A stretch of 64,000 nucleotides of DNA from Pantoea sp. SOD02 (GCF_024707505.1 NZ_CP102604.1:4092001-4156000), one strand, 5' to 3'; positions 20,477-28,741 are shown, counted from the stretch's first letter. Numbers and translations: made by a program. Notes: generated from the letters alone by a model not told the origin.

Positions 20477-20668
20477 TTCCCGATCAATAACTCAACTCCT
20501 GGACTGATGCTGGTGGCAGCAACGCCTCTGCCTTTGGATCTGTCAAATTGTGTCCTCAAAACAACGCCAGGTTTGAAGCTCAAGCCTAATAGCCATACAA
20601 TAACCAGGCGTTACTATGGGTGTGACTGATTGCACCTTAATGGATAAACAATCAAAGGACGAATGAAC

Positions 20669-21151
20669 ATGCCAATTCCAGCTTATCTATGGCTTAAAGA
20701 TGATGGTGGTGCGCTGATTAGAGGCAGTGTTGATGTGCAGGACAGAGAAAGCAGCGTAGAGGTTATCGGTTTTTCCCATGCGATCACGCTCCCTGTAGAT
20801 TCTCAAACAGGTAAAGCAACGGGCAAACGCACACATGCCCCAATATCCTTCGAGAAGGATTTCGATTCATCCAGCCCCTATCTTTTCAAGGCTGTGACCA
20901 CCGGCCAGAAACTTCAATCAGCAGAATTTAAATGGTATCGCATCAATGATGCCGGGCAGGAACAAGAGTACTACAACATGCTGTTGGAAGGCGTCACTGT
21001 CATTTCGTTTAATCCGGGAATGCCTAATACCAAAATGTCAGGGATTAGTGGCGCGAATCACACAGAATCGGTTGCATTAATGTACGAGAAAATCACACAC
21101 AAATATTGTGACGGAAACGTACAACACTCCGATTCATGGAATGAAAGATAA
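20669..21151 (+). CDS. hcp: Hcp family type VI secretion protein
   Basis: A 160-residue Hcp: MPIPAYLWLKDDGGALIRGS, the GFSHAI segment, the RTHAPISFEKDFDSSSPYLFKAV core and the C-terminal SVALMYEKITHKY strand match the ring-forming tube protein of type VI secretion. ATG 20669 is preferred over 20663 because AAGGA lies 9 bp upstream. No VgrG, PAAR or T6SS structural genes are near, so this is an orphan hcp that would depend on a T6SS encoded elsewhere. Hcp rings often chaperone small effectors, and a Tlde1-like toxin is encoded convergently 0.4 kb away. Carriage on a phage satellite is unusual. Confidence 0.9.
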   Translation: MPIPAYLWLKDDGGALIRGSVDVQDRESSVEVIGFSHAITLPVDSQTGKATGKRTHAPISFEKDFDSSSPYLFKAVTTGQKLQSAEFKWYRINDAGQEQEYYNMLLEGVTVISFNPGMPNTKMSGISGANHTESVALMYEKITHKYCDGNVQHSDSWNER

Positions 21152-21179
21152 TATTAAGGGGCTAACGCCCCTATTCACA

Positions 21180-21566
21180 TTATAGGCGGTCTAGTAATTC
21201 AACGATCAAGTTTATTAATATCATTAAAATAATCACGATCACATTAAGTTTAATATAATAACGCAACCATTCTTTTGTTATTAGCTTAATACAACAGCAT
21301 TTTCTTATGGCACACTCGACTGAAATTCGAATCAAAGAGAATGGTAATAACGACGCTAATATTAATACGTGCATTACAACCCATTCTTTGAAATTCATTA
21401 TCGATTCGCCATCTGGGAAAACGTTTAATAACTCCGCCAGTGTGTATATAAACTCTGAATTTCTATAGCTTTCGCTCACGCTAAAATAATAGTCAATCCT
21501 AACCATGCAAATGAGCACGACAACAAAAACTATGAACCATAAAAGACTAAGGGCAGAACGTCCCAT
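21180..21566 (-). CDS. Small membrane protein, probable immunity partner of the Tlde1-like effector
   Basis: Polytopic inner-membrane protein with hydrophobic segments near residues 6-23 (LSLLWFIVFVVVLICMV), about 65-80 and about 102-120, and a loop of about 40 residues that may face the periplasm. The start at 21566 has GAGG 9 bp upstream; the frame also opens at 21590. Either way it overlaps the 3' end of the effector gene, so the two are coupled. For a toxin that acts on peptidoglycan in the periplasm, a membrane-anchored immunity protein is expected. I know no family match; the function is inferred from position, topology and coupling. Confidence 0.6.
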   Translation of the reverse strand: MGRSALSLLWFIVFVVVLICMVRIDYYFSVSESYRNSEFIYTLAELLNVFPDGESIMNFKEWVVMHVLILASLLPFSLIRISVECAIRKCCCIKLITKEWLRYYIKLNVIVIILMILINLIVELLDRL

Positions 21567-22059
21567 TACTGATAACCTCAATTTTTCCATAAGATTTAAT
21601 TTTTGTTCCCGGTATATAAAATTGAGGCTGGTTTAAAATGGCCGTTTTAATTCTGTAAAAATCGGTTCGATGTACCAGCGTTATGCAACCTTCTGATACC
21701 TGACCTGGATGTAATCTAAAGTTTCCACGTGCTACACCCTCATAAAACGTGTCATCATCAATAATGCCATCGTCTCTATAGAGAGCGAACCATTCATAAT
21801 GATCCACGATTGTGCCACGCTTTATTGATAGAGCGATGTCAGCCGCTGCTGCACGCAGCATATTGCCAGGTCTCCCCCAAGGGCGATCAACTATGTAGTA
21901 ATTACCCGGCGGTGTTGGCCCTAAACTTTTGATGTGTGCGCACCCGCCTTTGTTGATGTAGTTTTGCTGGCCTGAGAAAGCCATAAACGTACCAACTCCG
22001 TAGATCGTCAAAGGCGCTATATCTGCACCATTCAAAATAAACTTCCCTTGTATAGCCAT
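21547..22059 (-). CDS. Tlde1-like (DUF2778) peptidoglycan L,D-transpeptidase/carboxypeptidase effector
   Basis: A 170-residue protein of the DUF2778 type. The catalytic pattern is RLHPGQVSEGCITL with His117, Ser122 and nucleophile Cys125, the YkuD-like HxxxxSxGC signature of Salmonella Tlde1, a T6SS effector that cuts tetrapeptide stems and exchanges D-amino acids. The N-terminal region GVGTFMAFSGQ and the TPPGNYYIVDRPWG segment are typical for the family. It has no Sec signal peptide, as expected for T6SS export. A GGAGG site precedes the start. It is coupled to the downstream membrane protein and lies near hcp. Confidence 0.82.
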   Translation of the reverse strand: MAIQGKFILNGADIAPLTIYGVGTFMAFSGQQNYINKGGCAHIKSLGPTPPGNYYIVDRPWGRPGNMLRAAAADIALSIKRGTIVDHYEWFALYRDDGIIDDDTFYEGVARGNFRLHPGQVSEGCITLVHRTDFYRIKTAILNQPQFYIPGTKIKSYGKIEVISNGTFCP

Positions 22060-22344
22060 CCGTCGCCTGCCTCCATTTTAATAAACCATGTTTATTATAT
22101 GGATAAGAGTAATATTTGAAAGCAGACATCGGCTTAAGAGCAGTTTAAAAATGCGGTCTGTGCTGGCGGGCACAAAAATGGATTTGATTATAGGGAGGGT
22201 GGGTTAAACGTTTTGGCCGCTATCTGTCACGTACTGCCCGCCCCATCGTATTTTTCCGCACGCTAAATAAGGATCAAATTTTCTGATAGCTTTCATCATT
22301 GATATGTGATCAATTATATGTTGAAACCTATCACAGGAGGGCTT

Positions 22345-22791
22345 ATGACTATTCGCGCAAGTGGTGCGGGACGTAAGAAGAACGTTGTTCAACTCCCTAA
22401 AAAACGGTCTGTTAGCATTCCGCCTCCTCAAGAGCTGCTTAGTGATATCGCTAAAGAGATGTGGCGTAAACAAGCCAAAGTATTAACAGAACGCGGCTCA
22501 TTCGAGCCAGCGCACTATCCTATGCTGGTTCTTTACTGCAACGCTTGGCATTACATGATAATGGCTGATCAGTGCGTCACAGCTAAGGCAGAAGCTCACC
22601 CAAATAGCAATGGATTGACCAGTGAAGGTGGTTCTGGCGGGGAGAAAACCAACCCAACGTTTACGGCTCGAAACGTCGCGTTTAATCAAATCATTCGGGC
22701 AGGCTCACTTCTAGGGCTTGATCCGCTGAGCTCAATGCGCTTTTCGGCGAGTTCTAAGGGTGATGCCTACGGTGAGTTTGATAAGTTTTAA
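22345..22791 (+). CDS. Phage terminase small subunit-like protein (P27 family)
   Basis: A 148-residue protein starting at ATG 22345 behind a perfect AGGAGG. The N-terminus is basic (MTIRASGAGRKKNVVQLPKK), followed by PPPQELLSDIAKEMWRKQAKVL and TFTARNVAFNQIIRAGSLLGLDPLSSMRF, the pattern of P27-type small terminases, which select the packaging site. No large terminase or capsid gene accompanies it. In satellites a stand-alone TerS redirects helper-phage packaging, so this gene supports the PICI-like reading. Confidence 0.75.
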   Translation: MTIRASGAGRKKNVVQLPKKRSVSIPPPQELLSDIAKEMWRKQAKVLTERGSFEPAHYPMLVLYCNAWHYMIMADQCVTAKAEAHPNSNGLTSEGGSGGEKTNPTFTARNVAFNQIIRAGSLLGLDPLSSMRFSASSKGDAYGEFDKF

Positions 22792-22912
22792 AATGGGATG
22801 TGACGGGCTCCCCATCAAGCGACTTGATGTCGACTGCATTCATAAATGCTATGACAATCGCTTAAAATCCGTGTATCAAATAACGCGGAAATCTGCTCTA
22901 GCTTAACTCTCC

Positions 22913-23014
22913 GCTGGCTAATAAATTATATACAATTTTAAGTGTTCCAGATATTTAACTATCTTTAAGACAAAGCAAAAAGTCTGGATCAACAATCTAA
23001 ATTTATTAGCCAGC
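22913..23014. repeat. Perfect 15-bp inverted repeat, 102-bp AT-rich element
   Basis: GCTGGCTAATAAATT (22913-22927) and its exact complement AATTTATTAGCCAGC (23000-23014) enclose 72 bp of AT-rich DNA. The inner 12 bases ATTTATTAGCCA recur at 27597-27608 close to attR. No target duplication is obvious. The rest of 22792-23256 holds no gene I can support. Confidence 0.6.
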
Positions 23015-23256
23015 ATCAATTCATCTGATGGCGCATACAATGTAATAGCATTATAAACAGCTATCCATCTTAAAATATGTTATTGAATGGTAATTAAATA
23101 TCATCGCAATCTCTTAAATTGTGAGAGGGGCAGATGAGGTCAAAAGGCTCATATGCGGAGTTGCGCGTAAAGAAATTACTCCTTCTTAACGCGCCGCCAA
23201 CCGTTACTCTTAGAGCCATTCTGTATTACCAGCTTCATTCCGGCATGAAACAAGAA

Positions 23257-25857
23257 TTAAGCGTTTTGCTGCGCCGCAATCTGCAATGCCGCACGAACCT
23301 CTTCATAGACGGGTAACGCAACGCCCGGCGTATCCAGTGTCGCAATCACAACATAAGGGACTTTGAGTTGCCTGATACCGGCACGTCCATAGCAGTTAAT
23401 TCGGATTGCAAGCTGATCGCCTTTAGTAAACGCCGAGGCACGATTTCCTCTACGAACCTCGTGATAAACAGTCCCATTCTTTAGATGGGAGGGGTAGTTA
23501 TCGAATTCATCCAGATCAATAGCGCCAAAAGCAGGGCTAGCCCAGAGCTGAGCTCCCCGATAATCTTTATGTCCATGATTTACAGGTGAAAACCAAGCTA
23601 CCGTTACAATGAGGCGACGATTTATTGTCCGCGCGGCTAAGCTGGGGGGAAGTGGAAGGAAGAAATCTTGAGCCTTTTCACCCTCGATAACGTTGGTGTA
23701 AAGCAGCGTGGCTTGGTTGTCATCGCAGAAATGAATACGGCTTTCATTCACACGGCCAAAGCCTAAATACTGATTAAGGTCAGACTTGAATGTCCGGCTA
23801 CCATTTACGTCAAGATGGCGGCTGATAAGTTGTCTTGACAACACATTGTGCTCAGCTCCATGGATCATCATGGCTTTAAGGATCAGCGCTTCAGGGGCTT
23901 TAGAGAGCGCATCCCCATAGCCTAATTCTTTCATTTCCTGGAGTGTCTCATGAAGAATGCCAAGCCTGCGAGTTGCCAGTGCCGCTGCATTACTAGTGCC
24001 GGATGTAAATCCATACTGATTAATGGCACCTCCAGCTCCAGGCATGGCGGACTGAAGCCCTGGCCCAAAGCGAGGAGTCTGAGAGATAACCAGCCTAACA
24101 GGATCTCGGGCTGTAATGGTTTTGTTAATATAGGTCTGCCTGCCGCCGGGCATATGAATTTCTGGCTTAACCGATTTACGTCTGCCGAGAGCAACGGTGT
24201 TAATGGGGGAAAACATCCCCTGCGTTCTAAAAATATCCACCTGATTAGCAGGAATGACACCTTTATAGCCGTCGTGATGTGTTGCTCCAACGGTTAAAGC
24301 ATTAATTGACTCTGCCGGTGAGAGCAAACGTCGAAGCGGGCGTTGTATTGCAATTGCTTTTAGAGCATGTTCTTCCAGTTCATCAGGAGTAAGTGCTCCA
24401 AAATCGTCGCCTGCAACATTATCAAGAACCAGTTGCATCCCTGAATTGCCTGCACTTACTACAAACAGCACCTGAAACTCGACAGAAAGCCAATCAAGCA
24501 TTCGCGCCCAAGGACTCATATGCGCATCAAACATTCTGCTGGGATCCCCCACGGATAGGTTAATCACCGAAACATTAGGCGCAGTTGGGGGTTGCCCGTT
24601 TTCCCCTATTTTCATTCTAACTACGGCCCGATGGATAAGATCAGCCGGAAGATAATGAGTCGGAATCTGCTCAATGACGCTGCCATTAAAACTTGCGCTA
24701 CCTGGTGCCATAATTGGCCTGATGTGAATGCGGCGTCGGAGTGGAGGCTCTCCAGGGTCTGACAAATCACCATGCACAATCAATGAAGCCATTGAAGTCC
24801 CGTGGCTCTGGTGAGAAGGAGAAGTATAGAGTGACTCAAAGTCATCTGGGTCATCAATTTCGAGTCTGCCTCTGAGTGCCTGATGATTCTCAAGCGGCAG
24901 ACCATCGAGCAAAGCAATCACCGGACTGGCATAGGGATCAGGTAAAGACTGATGGCCAATTGGCAACTCTTCATTAGCTACCGTATCCTCACTGTTCACT
25001 GGCATCGCGCACTGCCCAAGGGGTCTGAAATACATAACATCATCACACCGCATAAGTTCCAGAACTTCGGCTCCCTCGGCCAGCACCTGCTGAACACTGC
25101 TGACAGGCAGTTGACCAACTAGAGCGTGATAGCTGATCCCTTGGTGTAGACATCCGCCAGAAATATTCCCACCTGCCTGGGCAATAAGGCGTCTTATGCG
25201 CGTTTCCGCTCTCGCCTGCTCTACCGATGACGCCCGATACCAGAGTTCGATTTCAAAGGGTACTGGCGTGTCATATCCTGCCGCAGCATCTTCTACAAGA
25301 GTCTGCCAATTTTCAACTACCGACGTGGCATCCAGCCTATCCCGCGTATCCCAAAACCTTATATCTATCAGCCTGTTGAATACTTCTTTAAGGGCCCCAT
25401 AGCCGCGTTCAACCGTACTGGTTCTTTGATATTCGCGCCACAAAGCCAAAAGTCGGCTCAACCCGGCTTGGTTACTCATAGTGAGGTAAGCATTTTTGGA
25501 GGTGGGAGAACGTTTATTGTTACTCAGCGTGTAGTAATCTTCGCTGTCAAAAGATTTTTCAAGAAGGGATGATGAGAGATATTCAAAACCTTTAACTCGT
25601 GCAAGTGCATTAGCAACACCTTGAATTTCACCTGCAACTTCAAGGACGAGCACTTTTTCTGGCAAGAAACCATCAGCAGTATCAGCAAGCTCAATGTATT
25701 CTGCAAATTTACGTTCGAGCCTCTCTACTTTGGGCAGTATACGATTGGCCTGTATATTCAAGGGAGGTGATTGTATTGATGATACAAAGGGCGGAAGCAC
25801 ATCCCTCTCTCTGACTGTTTTCGGGGCGGTAAATATCAGTAGAGGGTTCTTCGCCAT
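23257..25857 (-). CDS. ietS: Subtilisin-like S8 serine protease, IetS-like
   Basis: An 866-residue cytosolic subtilase without signal peptide. The triad is Asp318 (VIALLDGLPL), His352 (SHGTSMASL) and Ser622 (GFTSGTSNAAAL), with oxyanion Asn471 (VVSAGNSG). About 300 residues precede the protease domain and about 240 follow it, probably for regulation or partner binding. It follows the AAA+ gene by 21 bp in one operon. This two-gene arrangement matches IetAS, described on Agrobacterium pTiC58 as a toxin-antitoxin type stability/incompatibility system (protease toxin, ATPase antitoxin) and later reported as anti-phage. All catalytic residues are present. Identity with IetS is by architecture, not alignment. 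Confidence 0.82.
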   Translation of the reverse strand: MAKNPLLIFTAPKTVRERDVLPPFVSSIQSPPLNIQANRILPKVERLERKFAEYIELADTADGFLPEKVLVLEVAGEIQGVANALARVKGFEYLSSSLLEKSFDSEDYYTLSNNKRSPTSKNAYLTMSNQAGLSRLLALWREYQRTSTVERGYGALKEVFNRLIDIRFWDTRDRLDATSVVENWQTLVEDAAAGYDTPVPFEIELWYRASSVEQARAETRIRRLIAQAGGNISGGCLHQGISYHALVGQLPVSSVQQVLAEGAEVLELMRCDDVMYFRPLGQCAMPVNSEDTVANEELPIGHQSLPDPYASPVIALLDGLPLENHQALRGRLEIDDPDDFESLYTSPSHQSHGTSMASLIVHGDLSDPGEPPLRRRIHIRPIMAPGSASFNGSVIEQIPTHYLPADLIHRAVVRMKIGENGQPPTAPNVSVINLSVGDPSRMFDAHMSPWARMLDWLSVEFQVLFVVSAGNSGMQLVLDNVAGDDFGALTPDELEEHALKAIAIQRPLRRLLSPAESINALTVGATHHDGYKGVIPANQVDIFRTQGMFSPINTVALGRRKSVKPEIHMPGGRQTYINKTITARDPVRLVISQTPRFGPGLQSAMPGAGGAINQYGFTSGTSNAAALATRRLGILHETLQEMKELGYGDALSKAPEALILKAMMIHGAEHNVLSRQLISRHLDVNGSRTFKSDLNQYLGFGRVNESRIHFCDDNQATLLYTNVIEGEKAQDFFLPLPPSLAARTINRRLIVTVAWFSPVNHGHKDYRGAQLWASPAFGAIDLDEFDNYPSHLKNGTVYHEVRRGNRASAFTKGDQLAIRINCYGRAGIRQLKVPYVVIATLDTPGVALPVYEEVRAALQIAAQQNA

Positions 25858-25878
25858 TTCACGTTCCTTTTATGTGAA

Positions 25879-26850
25879 TTAATCTTCCTGTCGGTATCTC
25901 TCCATCCAGAATTTAAGACAATGAACGGAAATATCCTTCAGCTTGTTTTTACTTGCAGGGAGGCCGAGCACGTATTTACGTTGCACGTCGAGAGCAAACT
26001 CTTCAAGTTCGGCAAAACTCAATCCTGACAATTTTCTGGCAAGGGTAGCAGGTGCCAATCCAAAAGAGTGGCCGACACGCTTTTCAAATTCTTCAAACCA
26101 TTTCGTCGCCATTCTCTGTGTTGGTGCAGGCACAGTTATCTGTAACTGAAATCTTCGCCAGATGGCTTTGTCGAGCATTGATTCATGGTTTGTGGCCCCA
26201 ACGACCACCACATGACTTGGCAATAGATCTATCTGCTTAAGTAGTGAGTTCACTACACGCTTCATCTCGCCGCTGTCATTAGCATCTTCGCGCTCTTTCC
26301 CGATGGCGTCAAATTCATCGAAGAAAAGGACACAGCGTTGAGTTTTAACGAACTCAAATAACTTATCAATCTGCTGCGCTGTCTCGCCGAGATAACGGTT
26401 AATGATTCCTTCGTATTTAACAGTGAAGAATGGTAGAGACAGATGATTTGCAAGGGCCTCGGCAATAGAAGTTTTACCATTGCCTGGAGGGCCTGATAAA
26501 AGGAGTTTATGTCGGGGCTCAAGATTGTACGATCGGAGAATATCACGGCGGGCGTGTTCTTCAATAAGCTCCATAAACTGCGTAACAACAGATTCAGGAA
26601 CAATGAGGTCATCCAGAGTTTTGCGGGGTTGAATTTCATAAAACGCATTCTGAAGATCATTATCGTAGGTGTAACGACGTGCTTCACCCGAGCCTGAACT
26701 GGTAAGAATATTTTTCAGCTTGTCAGCCAGTTGATGTTGGTGGCGTGCCGTAGCCTCCGCAGCGATAGCTTCTGCGGTAATTTTGAAACGAGGCAGGTCA
26801 CCCTTCATTCCCGTTTCAACTAAATTCAGTACTAAGTCGGCTCTGGCCAT
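25879..26850 (-). CDS. ietA: AAA+ ATPase, IetA-like partner of the S8 protease
   Basis: A 323-residue AAA+ protein: Walker A GPPGNGKT at residues 120-127, Walker B VLFFDE at 174-179, sensor-1 Asn221 (VVGATNHES) and an arginine-finger pair at WRRF (232-233). The N-terminal 80 residues are helical and likely form a partner- or substrate-recognition domain; the C-terminal lid is complete. A GAGGTGAG site precedes ATG 26850. It is the first gene of a two-gene operon with the subtilase. In pTiC58 the ATPase restrains the protease; the trigger here is unknown. Confidence 0.85.
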   Translation of the reverse strand: MARADLVLNLVETGMKGDLPRFKITAEAIAAEATARHQHQLADKLKNILTSSGSGEARRYTYDNDLQNAFYEIQPRKTLDDLIVPESVVTQFMELIEEHARRDILRSYNLEPRHKLLLSGPPGNGKTSIAEALANHLSLPFFTVKYEGIINRYLGETAQQIDKLFEFVKTQRCVLFFDEFDAIGKEREDANDSGEMKRVVNSLLKQIDLLPSHVVVVGATNHESMLDKAIWRRFQLQITVPAPTQRMATKWFEEFEKRVGHSFGLAPATLARKLSGLSFAELEEFALDVQRKYVLGLPASKNKLKDISVHCLKFWMERYRQED

Positions 26851-26865
26851 TGCTCACCTCACATT

Positions 26866-26880
26866 ACTACAGAGTGTAGT
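26866..26880. promoter_or_regulatory. Palindrome upstream of ietA
   Basis: ACTACAGAGTGTAGT is a 6-bp-arm palindrome with a 3-bp centre, about 16 bp before the ietA start. It could be an operator for autoregulation or overlap the promoter. Confidence 0.4.
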
Positions 26881-27618
26881 TTATCAAGCCGATCAACCCC
26901 AGCAAACACATATCTGGTTGAGCCCTGCAATCAAGACTCCTATGTTGCTTCTCTATACCAAACCAAGATTGATCTCTAAAAAAATGTTAAATGATCATTG
27001 GACATTCAGGGTTCTGACAAACATCCTCCTAGGGCATTATAGCCTTTGATGTCGGTGACTAACTTCTAATTTCACTAGATGATTTTTTTAACGGTTTGAT
27101 GAAAACCATTATATTTTATATGGTTAGAATACTCATCAACGCAATCACTCGTTGAAAATTGAGTCGTTAATTTTTTTGAGCTTACGTAAGCGAATGCACT
27201 TTTAACCAACACCTTCGTCAATTTGTAAGGCTTAATGTTCGCCTTTCGGGAACAGTTGACAGCTGTGTTTGAAGATTGTTAACAACTTCAGAAACCTAGG
27301 AAGGAATCTACTTAACTCATTGAATTTTAATAATAAAAACTCCCATGCGGTTATCAATCTGTTAATCTGCCACATAAAAACATCGATAGTTGCTATCCAT
27401 ACAAGTAAACCTCTTCGTCAGCAAATGGATTTAGATTTTAGGAAGGCGGGAATAAGAACGTATAAAAAAACACTCTTCGTACTCAGAGCTGGCGAAATTC
27501 AGATTATGGTTAAAAGAAACTAACACCCTGCCATAAAGTGTACACAGGAGTGTACAAAAACAAAGACCATAAAAAAACCAACCATTAAAATCAATGATTT
27601 ATTAGCCAACTCAACAAT
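26881..27618. other. AT-rich non-coding stretch between ietA and attR
   Basis: About 740 bp with no ORF that I can support. A TTG-started frame at 27269-27523 has no recognisable motif. The stretch should contain the ietA promoter and, at 27538-27556 and 27597-27608, short repeats that may belong to the attachment region. Confidence 0.5.
27538..27556. other. Direct repeats GTGTACA near attR, candidate arm sites
   Basis: GTGTACA occurs at 27538 and 27550, 12 bp apart, about 65 bp inside attR. The same heptamer is at 15800 near the integrase start. Confidence 0.4.
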
Positions 27619-27639
27619 CAGATTCAGAATATTGAGTAA
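27619..27639. repeat. attR: duplicated yicC 3' end
   Basis: Copy of the last 21 bp of yicC (CAGATTCAGAATAT, T instead of C, GAGTAA). It marks the right boundary of the element; dinD, the native neighbour of yicC, follows 270 bp later. Confidence 0.85.
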
Positions 27640-27721
27640 CGATGTTTGAAAATAACATTAACGTATAAATAAGCAGTAAGACGTTATTGTTAATAGATTT
27701 CCAATTAACTACTTTATTAAA

Positions 27722-27755
27722 ACGCTTTTAACCATTATGGTTGGGAGCGTCTTTC
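27722..27755 (+). terminator. Hairpin downstream of attR, probable original yicC terminator
   Basis: A 13-bp stem including three G-U pairs (27722-27734 with 27738-27750), loop TTA, followed by CTTTC. It lies outside the element, where the terminator of uninterrupted yicC would be expected. Confidence 0.55.
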
Positions 27756-27910
27756 ATGGCCTATATTTCAATGTGGTTAACTTCTAAATACTAAATATGC
27801 TTTTGATCAATTTTAAATATTAGTATTCTGAGATATTGGCAGACGGCTTCACAAGCGATACGACTAAAAGCTGTCATCGATACTAATTATTCAGATAAAA
27901 GGAGTTAGCG

Positions 27911-28741
27911 ATGAATGAGCATCATCAGCCATTTGAAAATTTACGACAACAAGTCAACGAAGACCAAGAGTACTGGTCAGCAAGAGATTTAGCACCTCTA
28001 CTTGACTATCGTGACTGGCGCAACTTTTCGAATGTTCTGTCAAAAGCCGCACAAGCGTGCGAAAGCAGTCATCAAAAGGTTGCAGACCATTTTGTTGATA
28101 CTACCAAAATGGTAGTACTTGGCTCTGGTGCTCAACGAGAACTTGATGATGTCCATTTATCACGATATGCATGCTATCTGGTTGTGCAGAATGGTGATCC
28201 AAGTAAACCTGTCATCGCTGCAGGACAAACATACTTCGCAATTCAGACAAGGCGGCAAGAGCTAGCGGATGATGAGAAATTTAAACAACTCCGCGAAGAT
28301 GAAAAACGCCTTTTCCTTCGAAATGAGTTGAAAGAACACAACAAACAGTTGGTAATCGCTGCACAACAAGCTGGGGTTGAAACGACACTCGACTTTGCCA
28401 TTTTTCAAAATCATGGATATCAAGGGCTATATGGTGGGTTAGATCAGAAAGCAATCCATCTACGTAAAGGATTAAAAAAAAGTCAGAAGATTCTTGACCA
28501 TATGGGCTCAACTGAATTAGCTGCCAACTTGTTTAGAGCAACACAAACCGAAGAAAAACTCCGCAGAGACCAAATAGACTCGAAGCAACAGGCAAACCAA
28601 ACGCATTTCGACGTTGGTCGGAAAGTTAGACAGACGATCGAAGAATTAGGAGGAACAATGCCAGAGAATCTATCGGTGCCTGAAAAGGGCATTAAACAAA
28701 TCGAAACCGCCACCAGAAAATTGAACAAAAAACAGGGCTAA
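27911..28741 (+). CDS. dinD: DNA damage-inducible protein D
   Basis: A 276-residue DinD. The block AGQTYFAIQTRRQELADDEKF and the following FAIFQNHGYQGLYGGLDQ region are nearly identical to E. coli DinD, a LexA-controlled protein that inhibits RecA strand exchange. The first 50 residues are more divergent. It has AAAGGAG 6 bp before the ATG. The upstream region does not show a consensus CTGT-N8-ACAG LexA box; the nearest pattern, CTG-N9-CAG at 27828-27842, is one base short, so SOS control is uncertain. It is the native neighbour of yicC, now separated by the satellite. Confidence 0.92.
   Translation: MNEHHQPFENLRQQVNEDQEYWSARDLAPLLDYRDWRNFSNVLSKAAQACESSHQKVADHFVDTTKMVVLGSGAQRELDDVHLSRYACYLVVQNGDPSKPVIAAGQTYFAIQTRRQELADDEKFKQLREDEKRLFLRNELKEHNKQLVIAAQQAGVETTLDFAIFQNHGYQGLYGGLDQKAIHLRKGLKKSQKILDHMGSTELAANLFRATQTEEKLRRDQIDSKQQANQTHFDVGRKVRQTIEELGGTMPENLSVPEKGIKQIETATRKLNKKQG

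Larger units (their letters stand above)
15627..27639. mobile_element. Phage-satellite-like integrative element at the yicC 3' end (PICI/P4-like)
   Basis: The 12-kb segment is bounded by 21-bp direct repeats with one mismatch. It starts with a tyrosine integrase and carries AlpA, a P4-type SF3 helicase/primase with a repeat-rich origin, and a P27-family small-terminase-like gene. It has no head or tail genes, so if mobile it would depend on a helper phage. Cargo genes are hcp, a Tlde1-like effector with a probable immunity partner, and an IetAS-like protease/ATPase pair. The flanks yicC and dinD are direct neighbours in E. coli, which shows the element is an insertion. Base composition is visibly more AT-rich in the cargo part. 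Confidence 0.85.

Noticed and set aside
20401..20583. 60-codon minus-strand frame downstream of the primase gene
   Set aside because: No recognisable motif or ribosome site, and it overlaps the repeat-rich origin region.
27269..27523. 84-codon TTG-started frame between ietA and attR
   Set aside because: No homologue recalled, no convincing ribosome-binding site, low-complexity Asn/Lys-rich content.
27828..27842. LexA box for dinD
   Set aside because: CTG-N9-CAG is one base short of the CTG-N10-CAG spacing and lacks the T/A inner bases; not called as an operator.
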